Shown: positions 1-8,099 of the stretch, one piece after another | Layout of the letters: each line of letters opens with the position of its first letter | How positions within the stretch are numbered: position 1 is the first letter of the stretch | Source: Dehalococcoidia bacterium UBA7891 | GTDB lineage: Bacteria; Chloroflexota; Dehalococcoidia; Lucifugimonadales; UBA826 | NCBI GenBank assembly: GCA_002500485.1 | Contig: DLRJ01000047.1 | Coordinates: 1 to 25,822 of the forward strand | Reading direction: 5' to 3' | Length of the DNA stretch: 25,822 nucleotides | Notes under the pieces: model-generated | What the model saw: the letters and a program-made list of their open reading frames with translations, nothing else | Told to the model about the DNA's origin: nothing | The model's database searches: none | Translations under genes and position numbers: made by a program

Positions 1-285
1 ATACAGAAATGGTTGGCAGGGAGACCCTGTACTCCTCACTGTGTTCTCGACGAACCTGGCTAAGAGATAGCCTAGATCGTTCTTTTTACCGAACGAGTGC
101 CATACCTACTACCTCTTCTGCTAATCCGTTGTTATAGGGTTTAGCCGTGGCAACAAAAGTGATCCCATCATCTATGGCTTTATGGATTAAAGAAATAGAA
201 TCGTCCTTTTCAACAGTGCAGCCCAAAATCATGGTTGCCGGTATAGGGAGGATACTTTTAATCCTGATTTTCGCAGGTTACCTAA
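1..285 (-). pseudogene. Decayed aldo/keto reductase, N-terminal part
   Basis: Read on the minus strand, this stretch carries the N-terminus of an NADPH-dependent aldo/keto reductase in pieces. From 285 to about 244 one frame gives LGNLRKSGLKVSSL, the family's opening strand. The homology then moves to another frame (about 244 to 89) with GCTVEKDDSISLIHKAIDDG and ITFVATAKPYNNG, LAEEVVGMAL, matching the usual 'rAld.GitffDTA..Y..G.sEe.lG.aL' pattern. The conserved DTA is ATA, so a usually catalytic Asp is lost. A stop follows at 86-88. A third frame (GKKNDLGYLLARF) is open to the window edge and may continue the protein. No ATG precedes the first piece, which begins just after an in-frame stop. 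It lies directly downstream of the NHL gene on the same strand, so it was probably the last gene of that operon. Sequencing frameshifts are an alternative to true decay. Confidence 0.7.
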
Positions 286-290
286 TTACC

Positions 291-1310
291 TTAAGTTACT
301 GTTTTAAAAATTTGTATCCTATGTCGGTTACTTTCAATAACGTAAAGGTGTCCATCTTCAGTCAGTGATAATGCCATTGGGGACCAGAAATATTCCTCGA
401 TATGTGATGAGATTTCATGCCTATCATGTGGGTTGGCAAATTTTATATCCTTCTTATGAAGATCGGATTTTTCCCTTGCCTTACCCTCCTCAACATTAAT
501 ATTTAAGAAATTGGTCGCCCATGGAGAAAGGTCTGATTGACCTAGATTCATTTGGAGGAATTGTCCATTGGCATCGATTACTTGGATCCTTTCATTGCCC
601 CAATCACATACAAACATCCTTCCAGCATCGTCAACCACCACATCAGCGGGGCGTAAAAATTCCCCTTCACCGCCACCAGTTTTCCCAAATGATGACATAA
701 ATTTTCCATCTGGATCGTATTTACATATTCTGTCATTCCCCCAATCCGCGACATATAGGTAATCTGAGGAATCAAAACTTAAACGCCATGGAAGATTGAG
801 GTTTCCGGTATTATCTAAGCAGCGGACATATTCTCCGGAAGGAGTGAAAACTTGAATGCGGTTGTTATAGGTATCAGATACAAAAAGTTCCCCTGTGCTA
901 TTAAATGCAATTCCGGACGGAGCATCTAAATTCCCGGGTTCCGACCCAAATTGTCCCCACTCTTTGAGGAAAAGGCCCGCTGCTGTGAACTTCATTATCT
1001 TATGGAGGTGCTCATCTGTGATGTAGATATTTTGATCTGGACCTTGTGTAATTGCCGATGGCCACATAAATTGACCTGGTTTATTTCCAAATTCACCAAA
1101 ATCACCATGAAATTCGTCAGAGGAATCACAGATTGTTACCCTCATGCCACGTCCACTGCCTCGGGCTTCCAGTGAGCGATTGAGGACATAAATTTTTCCA
1201 TTCGAAGAAACCGCCGCATCGTTTGGATAATAAAAGCCTTTACCTTCCATAACAGACATACCAAGGGTTCTTTCATAGAGCAATGGTTCTTGTTTTTGTC
1301 TTATAATCAT
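291..1310 (-). CDS. NHL-repeat six-bladed beta-propeller protein
   Basis: A 339-residue protein made almost wholly of NHL repeats. Six blade cores of the type 'P..ia....g.lyVaD' start near residues 27, 81, 128, 172, 219 and 308, each followed by a strand such as NNRIQVF, NDRICKY, NERIQVI or HRIQIF. That is enough to close one propeller. Residues about 255-305 form a charged insertion before the last blade. No signal peptide is visible, unlike many extracellular NHL proteins, so the protein is probably cytoplasmic or exported without a classical signal. The start has AGGAG nine bases upstream. It follows the DUF1800 gene by 21 bp and is probably its cotranscribed partner. NHL propellers are binding scaffolds or, in some families, lyases or lactonases; no catalytic residues can be assigned here. 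Confidence 0.85.
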   Translation of the reverse strand: MIIRQKQEPLLYERTLGMSVMEGKGFYYPNDAAVSSNGKIYVLNRSLEARGSGRGMRVTICDSSDEFHGDFGEFGNKPGQFMWPSAITQGPDQNIYITDEHLHKIMKFTAAGLFLKEWGQFGSEPGNLDAPSGIAFNSTGELFVSDTYNNRIQVFTPSGEYVRCLDNTGNLNLPWRLSFDSSDYLYVADWGNDRICKYDPDGKFMSSFGKTGGGEGEFLRPADVVVDDAGRMFVCDWGNERIQVIDANGQFLQMNLGQSDLSPWATNFLNINVEEGKAREKSDLHKKDIKFANPHDRHEISSHIEEYFWSPMALSLTEDGHLYVIESNRHRIQIFKTVT

Positions 1311-1331
1311 TTCAACGACTCCTAAAAAAAT

Positions 1332-2735
1332 CTAGCACCTTTGATATTCAGGGGATGCGGCTATGATTCTGAATAAGTCTTCTATGGTAGATCGATCAGG
1401 CTCTTCACTTTTTTCCACAGTCTCTTGCAAGATGAGCTTGATTGAGTCTTCAACCTCCAGGTTGCCCATTTGGAGAAGGCATAATTCAGGGATGTTTTGG
1501 CCACTTGCTGCCTTACTTAGGACATTGTCAACCATAGCGGTTACACCGGGCATTTTGAGATTTCCCAGTTGTTCCGCGGCAAAGTTAACCCTTTCAACAA
1601 GGGCACCAGTTTCAATCCATTCTTCACCCTCATGCCACCCTTCCACGCTGGGTGGGTTTGTCAAATGTTGTCCCATAAAAGTCATCTTCATTGTGTGCTC
1701 TATAATGTCGCGCCGAGGTCTATCTAGTTGGCCTGACAATCTCAACACCCCTGCAACCAATTCCGCGGGGCTTTTCATTCTTTTGTACCAGGTTACTTCA
1801 TCCTTGAAAAAATCAGAATTAAAGAGTGTGCGAAGCATTTCTTTTATGGAATGATTGTTTTGGAAATAGGCTTTTTTCAATATATCAATCGCTTCTTGGT
1901 CGATGGCAGGAATTTCGTTCCATGAGGGAACTGGCACCTCATCTCTAACAAAGAAGTTATACATGTGCCGGGCGATATAGTTGGCTGTTGCCTCTTGGTC
2001 GCAAATGATTTCGACAATGTCTACACCGTCAAAATCACCTGTTTTTCCCAGGAAAGTCTTTTTCCCATAGTCGTGATCGTCTTCTTTAAACTCAAAATGC
2101 CAAGCTATTCTTCCATAAGGCATGTCGGAATCACGGTCTGACCGTAAAACCATGTACTCCGTATTTCCTATACTCCAGCCAGTGAAAGCCCTCGCAGCCT
2201 CCTTTATGTCATCTTCGGAATAATTACCAACTCCCATGGAAAATAGTTCCAACAATTCCCTACCGTAATTTTCATTGATGGCCCCATAATGATTTTCCTG
2301 GTTGTCTAACCATACGATCATTGCAGGATCTTTTGATAATTCAATCAATAATTCATGAAGCTCGCTAAGCCCGTGCTTTCTGAACATTGCTATTTGATTG
2401 GATAAAACTTTCCCATGAATAACTTTAGGATATCCAGTGGCAAAAATACCGTGCCAAAACAAGGTCATTTTCTCTACTAGTGGAGCCTTTGTTGTCACCA
2501 TTTGATAAAGCCAATATTCACTAGGACCAAAAGCACTCATCATCCCTGATTGTTCGTGGTGGAATCTTCTGATGAGATGTTCCCCCATCCAAGATCTATC
2601 AGGTGGGTCCAATAAAGTGTCCACAACAGACGCATATGACATTTTTGACAAACCGTCTAACTCCTTCGAAGTGGCTCCAAAGCCAGCCCTCCTCATAAGA
2701 TGCGCAAGCATCCGTCTGTTTTCCTTTTCACTCAT
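1332..2735 (-). CDS. DUF1800 domain protein
   Basis: A 467-residue protein with the hallmarks of the DUF1800 family: an opening HLMRRAGFGAT (about 12-22), FWHGIFATG (93-101), the signature NENYGRELLELFSMG (154-168) followed by EAARAFTGWS, and NPPSVEGW (360-367) near the C-terminus. The biochemical role of DUF1800 is unknown. Members are usually encoded next to a DUF1501 protein and are often exported; here neither a signal peptide nor a DUF1501 gene is present. A strong AAAGGAG lies upstream of the ATG. The gene is 27 bp downstream of the GMC oxidoreductase and 21 bp upstream of the NHL gene, so an oxidoreductase plus scaffold complex is possible but inferred only from position. Confidence 0.88.
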   Translation of the reverse strand: MSEKENRRMLAHLMRRAGFGATSKELDGLSKMSYASVVDTLLDPPDRSWMGEHLIRRFHHEQSGMMSAFGPSEYWLYQMVTTKAPLVEKMTLFWHGIFATGYPKVIHGKVLSNQIAMFRKHGLSELHELLIELSKDPAMIVWLDNQENHYGAINENYGRELLELFSMGVGNYSEDDIKEAARAFTGWSIGNTEYMVLRSDRDSDMPYGRIAWHFEFKEDDHDYGKKTFLGKTGDFDGVDIVEIICDQEATANYIARHMYNFFVRDEVPVPSWNEIPAIDQEAIDILKKAYFQNNHSIKEMLRTLFNSDFFKDEVTWYKRMKSPAELVAGVLRLSGQLDRPRRDIIEHTMKMTFMGQHLTNPPSVEGWHEGEEWIETGALVERVNFAAEQLGNLKMPGVTAMVDNVLSKAASGQNIPELCLLQMGNLEVEDSIKLILQETVEKSEEPDRSTIEDLFRIIAASPEYQRC

Positions 2736-2762
2736 GAAAACACTCCTTTTCCGGAAATGTAC

Positions 2763-4319
2763 CTATTTGTTGGCATTGAATATATCATCCGCGATTTTTT
2801 CGGCCATCATTATTACTGTTGCGTTGGTATTTGCCCTTACTACATCAGGCATTATTGATGCATCGGTAATTCTTAAATTATCAATGCCGTGGACTAACCC
2901 TGTTTGGGTCACTACGGCTAAAGGATCTTCCTTTGGGCCCATTTTACAAGTTCCTGAGGAGTGATGCTGAGTGCCAACTATCGAATATAGCCATTTATCT
3001 AGACTGGCGTCACATTCCAAGTCAAAACCGGTGGAATCAATTCTCGATTTGATAATTGGGTTAAAGGTTTCATTTTGCGTAATTGTGACACAAATTCTTA
3101 CGGCCTCTCGCATTCTTCGTAGGTCCTCTGGGTGTTCTAAATAGTTGTAAAAAAGATTTGGTTGTTCATGAGGGTCGGAAGATTTCAAGGTTATTTCCCC
3201 ACTGCTTAATGCTTTTTGGAGAGCGACACTGAACCCTAGGTAATTTTTTTCTGGATCTAGAGGTATGGTATCTGGACGGTGCTCACTAGTCATGAACAGA
3301 GGGCTCACCTGCATATCATTCCTTACCTTAGATTGAGGCACTGTGAATCTCATCCCTACCTGTTGTGCTTTGGGGTCCTCCCCAACTTGATCTATATATG
3401 ACTCAAAGAGCAAAAAGGCAGATGGATGGTCTCTCAGGTTTTGGCCAACACCAGGAAGGTGTTTCCTTAAGTCTATGCCTATTGACTTCAGATGTTTGCT
3501 CGGCCCGATGCCAGACAACATTAGTAGTTGTGGTGAATTTATCGCACCCCCACAAAGAATTACTTCTTCAGCATCCAAGTCAAAAACATCTCCTTGGCTC
3601 TCGACTTGTACCCCAATGGCCTTGGTACCATCAAACCTTACCTGTCGGACCAAAACCTCCCCTCGTATAGTTAGGTTCAAACGATGGCGAGCCATCGAAA
3701 GATAAGTCAACGCAACGCTCATCCGAACACCATCTACGTTATTTAGCGGTTTCATACCGACTCCAGTGGATTCAGGATGATTTTGGTCTTCAGTAAACTC
3801 GTAACCTTGGCTTATACAAGCTTGAAGAAAAGCTTTTGAGGAAGGCATAAGCTCATTATCTGGATATCTGCGTACTGGAATTGGTCCTTCATTCCCGTGA
3901 AAGTCGTCAGACCCAAAGGTTAGATCATTTTCAGATTTCCTAAAATATTTGAGGACATCCAAATAAGACCATCCTTCGTTGCCCGATGCTTCCCATTCGT
4001 CATAATCTTCAGGAATCCCACGAAAGAATACCTGTCCGTTTACGGAACTAGAGCCGCCAATGATTTTTCCTCTAGGTAACCCAAAAGGGACACGGCCTGA
4101 TACTGCTGTCGCTTTATATCCCCATACCGGAGCCTCCGGACCATAGGAGGCTGGCCACGGAATGTTCCCATATTTAACTACATTCGGGGTGTCTTCAAAA
4201 GTACGATAATCAGGTCCTGCTTCAAGTAACAAAACTGACTTATTGGGGTCCTCAGACAAGCGTGTGGCCAAGACTGAACCTGCCGATCCGCCACCAACAA
4301 TTATGAAGTCATATTTCAT
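2763..4319 (-). CDS. GMC-family FAD-dependent oxidoreductase (choline/alcohol dehydrogenase-like)
   Basis: Full-length (518 residues) glucose-methanol-choline flavoprotein that should oxidise an alcohol or polyol using FAD. The Rossmann dinucleotide motif GGGSAG is at residues 9-14, with LLLEAG at 30-35 for the ribose. GMC signature 1 (GGSSSVNGQVFFRG) is at 88-101 and signature 2 (GGAINSPQLLMLSGIG) at 257-272. The C-terminal active site shows HSSGTCKMG with the expected catalytic His at 453, and the second catalytic position is Asn in ANTNA (N499). The protein is soluble with no signal peptide. AGAGG precedes the ATG at a good distance. Its neighbours, a cupin upstream and DUF1800 downstream, suggest one small oxidative pathway. 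Substrate class (choline, aryl alcohol or polyethylene glycol type) cannot be chosen from sequence alone. Confidence 0.93.
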   Translation of the reverse strand: MKYDFIIVGGGSAGSVLATRLSEDPNKSVLLLEAGPDYRTFEDTPNVVKYGNIPWPASYGPEAPVWGYKATAVSGRVPFGLPRGKIIGGSSSVNGQVFFRGIPEDYDEWEASGNEGWSYLDVLKYFRKSENDLTFGSDDFHGNEGPIPVRRYPDNELMPSSKAFLQACISQGYEFTEDQNHPESTGVGMKPLNNVDGVRMSVALTYLSMARHRLNLTIRGEVLVRQVRFDGTKAIGVQVESQGDVFDLDAEEVILCGGAINSPQLLMLSGIGPSKHLKSIGIDLRKHLPGVGQNLRDHPSAFLLFESYIDQVGEDPKAQQVGMRFTVPQSKVRNDMQVSPLFMTSEHRPDTIPLDPEKNYLGFSVALQKALSSGEITLKSSDPHEQPNLFYNYLEHPEDLRRMREAVRICVTITQNETFNPIIKSRIDSTGFDLECDASLDKWLYSIVGTQHHSSGTCKMGPKEDPLAVVTQTGLVHGIDNLRITDASIMPDVVRANTNATVIMMAEKIADDIFNANK

Positions 4320-4379
4320 ATTAAACCTCTTTTCATATCCAATACAGATTTATCTCCCGCAGTAAGGTTAATTATGACC

Positions 4380-4742
4380 TTATTTATATGATGATATACC
4401 CCAAACAATCATCATTTTCAAGAGGCCGGTGCCAGTATTTCTAATGCCATGGTCAAGGCCTGGTGGATCCATCAATGCATCGTTTTTTTCAACCAAAACC
4501 CGTTCTCCTTCGATTGTCATCTCCCCACTACCTTCCAGAAAATAATAGATTTCCTCTAATGGACAGGCGTCCCCATGAATATGATCTCCCTCACTGACTC
4601 CTTCTTCTAATTCCCAGATTTCAATCTGAATGGGCAAGTTGCTAGAAGATCCAAAAAGATTTCTACGCTCTATGAGCCCGTCTCCTTCATGTATGCGCTG
4701 AGCCTTTTTTTCGTCACCCGCTTCGGTTTGTTTAAAGTACAT
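4380..4742 (-). CDS. Small single-domain cupin protein
   Basis: A 120-residue single cupin. Motif 1 is clear, with H54 and H56 (GDHIHGD), E64 and a Gly at 71. Motif 2 is PPGLDHGIRN with H98 and N102. Together H54, H56, E64 and H98 make the usual metal-binding set (Mn, Fe, Ni or Zn). Small stand-alone cupins act as isomerases, dioxygenases or ligand sensors; nothing here decides between these. AAGGA lies before the ATG. It is the first gene of the probable cupin-GMC-DUF1800-NHL operon (60 bp to the next gene), and its upstream region carries three TCGGCT repeats. The GMC product might be its substrate or ligand, which is inference from position. Confidence 0.85.
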   Translation of the reverse strand: MYFKQTEAGDEKKAQRIHEGDGLIERRNLFGSSSNLPIQIEIWELEEGVSEGDHIHGDACPLEEIYYFLEGSGEMTIEGERVLVEKNDALMDPPGLDHGIRNTGTGLLKMMIVWGISSYK

Positions 4743-4774
4743 GTAAAATCCTTATTTTAAACCTTGTTGCCTTT

Positions 4775-4819
4775 TCGGCTTTATTAAAATATCTCGGCTA
4801 TCTTACCGATCCTTCGGCT
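4775..4819. repeat. Three TCGGCT direct repeats, possible operator
   Basis: TCGGCT occurs at 4775-4780, 4794-4799 and 4814-4819, a spacing of 19 and 20 bp, so all three fall on roughly the same helix face. Each copy is followed by an AT-rich stretch containing TTA. On the coding strand of the downstream genes the repeat reads AGCCGA, 33-77 bp upstream of the cupin start codon. The position suits a regulator binding site array for the cupin-GMC operon. The repeats are short, so chance is a real alternative. Confidence 0.4.
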
Positions 4820-4851
4820 CATTATTTTTGAATCCTTTGTTTTCAGGATGT

Positions 4852-6783
4852 TCAATTTCGGACATCTCTTTCGAGCAATTTAAAAACACGAAGTTCACCA
4901 TTAAAGGGTAATCCCGATAGAATCGTTACATCTTCAAAATTACCGGACAACCAAGTCCAGAATTCAAAATTCATACTCTTCATGTCTTTCGAAGTCAGGA
5001 TATATTTCAATTCCCCGTGGGTAGTTATTTTTTCCAGGTCTTCCAAAGAGGTGATCCAAGTGTCTTGATATTCCGAGTAAATCGGTAGAATTGGCAAACG
5101 TGGTATATGTGGTGAATATTCTGCCGCGTGGTAGGCAACCTTCGCTGCAGTATTATAGGAATCGGTACCCATAAGATATTTACCTGATCCTTTTCCTTTA
5201 TATATATATTCTATGGCTGCTGTTAAGGCATAAGGTTCAGTTCGGACAATCGCAGTAATCACCGTTCCACGAAGGCGAGCCCGTTCTATTTCGGGAGTTA
5301 CTTTGGAGTCAGGTGAGCCTCCTCCAAAGCCTACCGGCATTTGATCAAAGCCAATCCTACCTAACGTATCATTTCGCGGATTAGTAAGGCTGTAGATAGT
5401 AATAGAAAGATTGGACGTAAAAATGAGTACTAAGGTGATAAATAAACCGAAATTTAAAAGTATTTCTCCTTTGCGATAAGATTTTGAATCAACCCCTGGT
5501 TTCAAAAGTAAGAAGACAGGAAAAATAACTGAACCAAGCAGGCACAGGTAGCTGAGGTATTTGTATCCGACCCACAGGGGAATTACATTGGATAAGGCTT
5601 CGCAAATGTACAGGAGCCCGGCTATCAGTATCAAGTATGAAATAGCACGCTGCCACTGTGAGTGACTCTCTCGGTCTTTCGCCAATGCGACTATTCCGAT
5701 TGCTGACAGGGCACAAATTGCAGGAGTTGCAGAAGCCCAATAACTTGATAACCGCACAGTGGCCCCCCCAAACCCGATTACGCAGATTAACAACCAAATG
5801 AGCCATATTAGACCAACACATGGAACTAATTTTTCATCATTGATAGTTTTTGAAAATACTTTGCCTGGTAAATCATTCAAAGTCTTCCATACACCGACTA
5901 CAGCAAGAGGGATAAATGTAACACCTAAGAAAAGTTGCATCGGCCCACTCAAAAACCAAAACCAGCTAGAATCATGAGTGGAACCGTATTGTAGCCCACC
6001 AAATCGATCAAATAGATTCCAGCCAAAAATCATGTCCCATATATTTTCTGAATGCATAACAGTGTTATAAGAAGAATCAAAAAACCAAACCAGTGTTGGC
6101 CAAGCTAGGGCTGTAACAATGAAAATAGCGAAGGAAACTACTGCTGTCTTTAGAAATACCCCCCATTTTTCCCAACGTAAAATAACAACAAAAACAGCAA
6201 GGGCTGGGACAGGAAGTAAGCCCTGCCAAAGTTTTGACATGAAAGCAAGCCCAATGACCGCTGCGGCTATATAGAAGAATTTGACCTGCTTCCTTTGTAC
6301 CCCGATAAGTAGCATAAATATGGAAATTAATATCAATGCGGAGGTCAGAGGTTCCAAAAAAACTCCTCTCGAGAAATTGACATCTATCGGTGCCACTGCA
6401 AGAAGTAATCCGCCGATAAAGGCAGTTAAAACCCCATAGGTTCTTTTGAGAATCAAATACAGCAGGAGTACACAAGATGTTCCGCATAAAGCGGCTGGTA
6501 ACCGAAGTGCCAAATTCGTGGGTCCAAGTATTTTTAAAAATAGACCCTGTATCCAGAAAAAAAGAGGTGGTTTGTCGGCAATAATAGAACCATCTATAAA
6601 AATGCTGGGGAAAAACCAATTGTGAAGGGAGGTACCAACATTTAAAGATGTTGCTGAATAAATTCCTAATCCAGAATACCCGGCATCAAGTTTGTAAAAG
6701 CGCAGGCACACTGCAAAAAAAATCACTAACACTAAGCCCAGGGCTTCAATCCGTTGAGTTGAGTTGCTTTTAGAAGAGAGCAT
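4852..6783 (-). CDS. GT39/PMT-family membrane glycosyltransferase, YkcB-like
   Basis: A 643-residue polytopic membrane protein with roughly 10-12 hydrophobic segments up to about residue 480 and a soluble C-terminal domain. Residues 48-80 (NVGTSLHNWFF, then DKPPLFFWIQG) and LALRLPAALCG (91-101) match a bacterial branch of GT39 (ArnT/PMT relatives, YkcB-type). That branch typically reads 'SMLqSwhNFF..SFDPgG.vsvDKPPLgfWlQ'. The branch's hydrophobic 'GLgF..K' segment appears as GLAFMSKLWQG. The C-terminal portion (about 505-640), with GFGGGSPDS near its start, also fits that branch. Such enzymes move sugars from polyprenyl-phosphate carriers to envelope acceptors. The classical Asp-Glu of the first outer loop is not obvious. 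The gene is divergent from the CoA-transferase operon and 109 bp from the cupin. Confidence 0.85.
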   Translation of the reverse strand: MLSSKSNSTQRIEALGLVLVIFFAVCLRFYKLDAGYSGLGIYSATSLNVGTSLHNWFFPSIFIDGSIIADKPPLFFWIQGLFLKILGPTNLALRLPAALCGTSCVLLLYLILKRTYGVLTAFIGGLLLAVAPIDVNFSRGVFLEPLTSALILISIFMLLIGVQRKQVKFFYIAAAVIGLAFMSKLWQGLLPVPALAVFVVILRWEKWGVFLKTAVVSFAIFIVTALAWPTLVWFFDSSYNTVMHSENIWDMIFGWNLFDRFGGLQYGSTHDSSWFWFLSGPMQLFLGVTFIPLAVVGVWKTLNDLPGKVFSKTINDEKLVPCVGLIWLIWLLICVIGFGGATVRLSSYWASATPAICALSAIGIVALAKDRESHSQWQRAISYLILIAGLLYICEALSNVIPLWVGYKYLSYLCLLGSVIFPVFLLLKPGVDSKSYRKGEILLNFGLFITLVLIFTSNLSITIYSLTNPRNDTLGRIGFDQMPVGFGGGSPDSKVTPEIERARLRGTVITAIVRTEPYALTAAIEYIYKGKGSGKYLMGTDSYNTAAKVAYHAAEYSPHIPRLPILPIYSEYQDTWITSLEDLEKITTHGELKYILTSKDMKSMNFEFWTWLSGNFEDVTILSGLPFNGELRVFKLLERDVRN

Positions 6784-6923
6784 AAAGGATAAAGTACTAT
6801 TTTATTTGGGGTAATACAACTGTGATTCAATGGGACAAGAATCAAGCAAATTCCATAAGATTTATGTAATATCTCCAGCAATGTGTCTAATAAACAAACT
6901 AACTCTAATTTCAAAGTCGTCCG
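6784..6923. promoter_or_regulatory. Divergent intergenic promoter region
   Basis: This 140-bp AT-rich gap lies between the divergently transcribed glycosyltransferase and the CoA-transferase operon, so it should hold both promoters. A -10-like TAATAT within TGTAATAT lies at 6865-6872, facing the CoA-transferase operon, but no convincing -35 box is found 16-18 bp upstream. No strong inverted repeat or riboswitch-like structure is visible. Confidence 0.4.
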
Positions 6924-8099
6924 TTGGATAAATCAAAGCAACCCTTGCCACTAGCAGGGCTGAAGGTAATCGAGGTTGCCCAGGGCGTAGCTGGCCCTCA
7001 TTGTGGTCGTATGCTGGGGGCTTTTGGTGCCGATGTCATCAAGATAGAACCTCCCTCAGGAGACTGGTCTAGGCATATTGGGCCTTTTCTGGGGGAGGAT
7101 CAAAACATCGAGTCAAGTGCAATATACCAATACAACAATTCCGGTAAAAAAAGTGTTGTGCTGGATTTACTTGTGTCCAAAAATATTTCAACACTCACAG
7201 ATATTGTCTCAGAAGCCGACGTTCTGATTGAGGACTGGGATATCCCTACCCGGCTTCTAAATGGTATAGAAAAAGATAGATTCACCAAATCCGATTCCTC
7301 CTTGATTGAGATTAGCCTTACCCCATTCGGACTTTCTGGACCATATTCCCATTTCACCTCTACACCTATAATCCAATTAGCCCTCGGTGGTTATCTATAC
7401 CTGACAGGGCTCCCAGGCAAGGAACCTTTAATGCTTCCTGGCCATCAACCTGACTACCTTACAGGGCTAAACGGAAATGGCGCTGTTCAAATTGCCTTAT
7501 GGGAAAGAGACCAAACAGGAGCCGGTCAATTTGTCGAGGTCGCCATGATGGAGACCTTAACCACCCTTCACCAGTTCACTATGGAAATGGAAACTTATGA
7601 AGGATTTATAAGAAATAGAAACGGAAACCTCTGGCAAAGGGAAAGTGGATTCGCAAATTACGGGATCACAACAATTGAATGCCGCGATGGGCACGTTTGT
7701 TTTGGGATATCGACTGAAGACCAATGGGAAAGGCTGTGCCTTATGATCGGCAAAGGTGAGTTTCTTAAAGATTCCAAATACGCCACTCGCTCTGCTAGAC
7801 GTTCACAAGCAACTTATTTGGACTCGTTACTGAAGGAGTGGGTTGGGGAAAGGACTAGGAATGATGTGATGGTGGAAGCCTCTGAAATTTGGGGATTACC
7901 GACAGCCCCAGTATTGGGGATATCTGAGGTTTTAGAAGATGAACAGTTTCTGCATAGAGGTCTATTTTTGGAGATCAACCACCCAATAACAAACAAGGCT
8001 TATTTTCCTACCTTTCCCTTTAAAACGAGTGGTATGGTCCCCGATCTATCTCGTTCCCCTTTGTTAGGTGAACATACCTCAGAGGTTGTAGGATGGTGA
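6924..8099 (+). CDS. Family III CoA-transferase (CaiB/BaiF), subunit A of pair 1
   Basis: A 391-residue CaiB/BaiF-family CoA-transferase, which moves CoA between acyl groups via a mixed anhydride on an active-site Asp. The N-terminal Rossmann part has LKVIEVAQGVAGPHCGRML and GADVIKIE (13-42). The region PGHQPDYLTGL places D177 at the position of the catalytic Asp, 18 residues before the Arg of the ALWERDQTGAGQ segment. This A-type carries LIEDWD where classical members have VENFRPG. The start is TTG; no other start codon exists between it and the in-frame stop at 6906-6908, and no clear ribosome site is seen. The next gene overlaps by 7 bp and is also CaiB-type. This suggests a heteromeric enzyme like BbsEF (benzylsuccinate) or SmtAB (malate in Chloroflexus). 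The substrate is unknown. Confidence 0.9.
   Translation: MDKSKQPLPLAGLKVIEVAQGVAGPHCGRMLGAFGADVIKIEPPSGDWSRHIGPFLGEDQNIESSAIYQYNNSGKKSVVLDLLVSKNISTLTDIVSEADVLIEDWDIPTRLLNGIEKDRFTKSDSSLIEISLTPFGLSGPYSHFTSTPIIQLALGGYLYLTGLPGKEPLMLPGHQPDYLTGLNGNGAVQIALWERDQTGAGQFVEVAMMETLTTLHQFTMEMETYEGFIRNRNGNLWQRESGFANYGITTIECRDGHVCFGISTEDQWERLCLMIGKGEFLKDSKYATRSARRSQATYLDSLLKEWVGERTRNDVMVEASEIWGLPTAPVLGISEVLEDEQFLHRGLFLEINHPITNKAYFPTFPFKTSGMVPDLSRSPLLGEHTSEVVGW

Noticed and set aside
147..368. Open frame of 73 codons on the plus strand with a hydrophobic middle
   Set aside because: It starts at GTG, overlaps the end of the NHL gene on the other strand and lies over the aldo/keto reductase remnant, which explains the sequence better.
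1363..1854. Open frame of 163 codons on the plus strand
   Set aside because: It is the antisense shadow of the DUF1800 gene, which has clear family motifs.
4830..4851. Small ATCCT/AGGAT hairpin after the glycosyltransferase
   Set aside because: It has only five base pairs, an 8-nt loop and no T-run; too weak to call a terminator.
6077..6619. Open frame of 180 codons on the minus strand
   Set aside because: It is an alternative frame inside the glycosyltransferase gene and its product has no recognisable domain.
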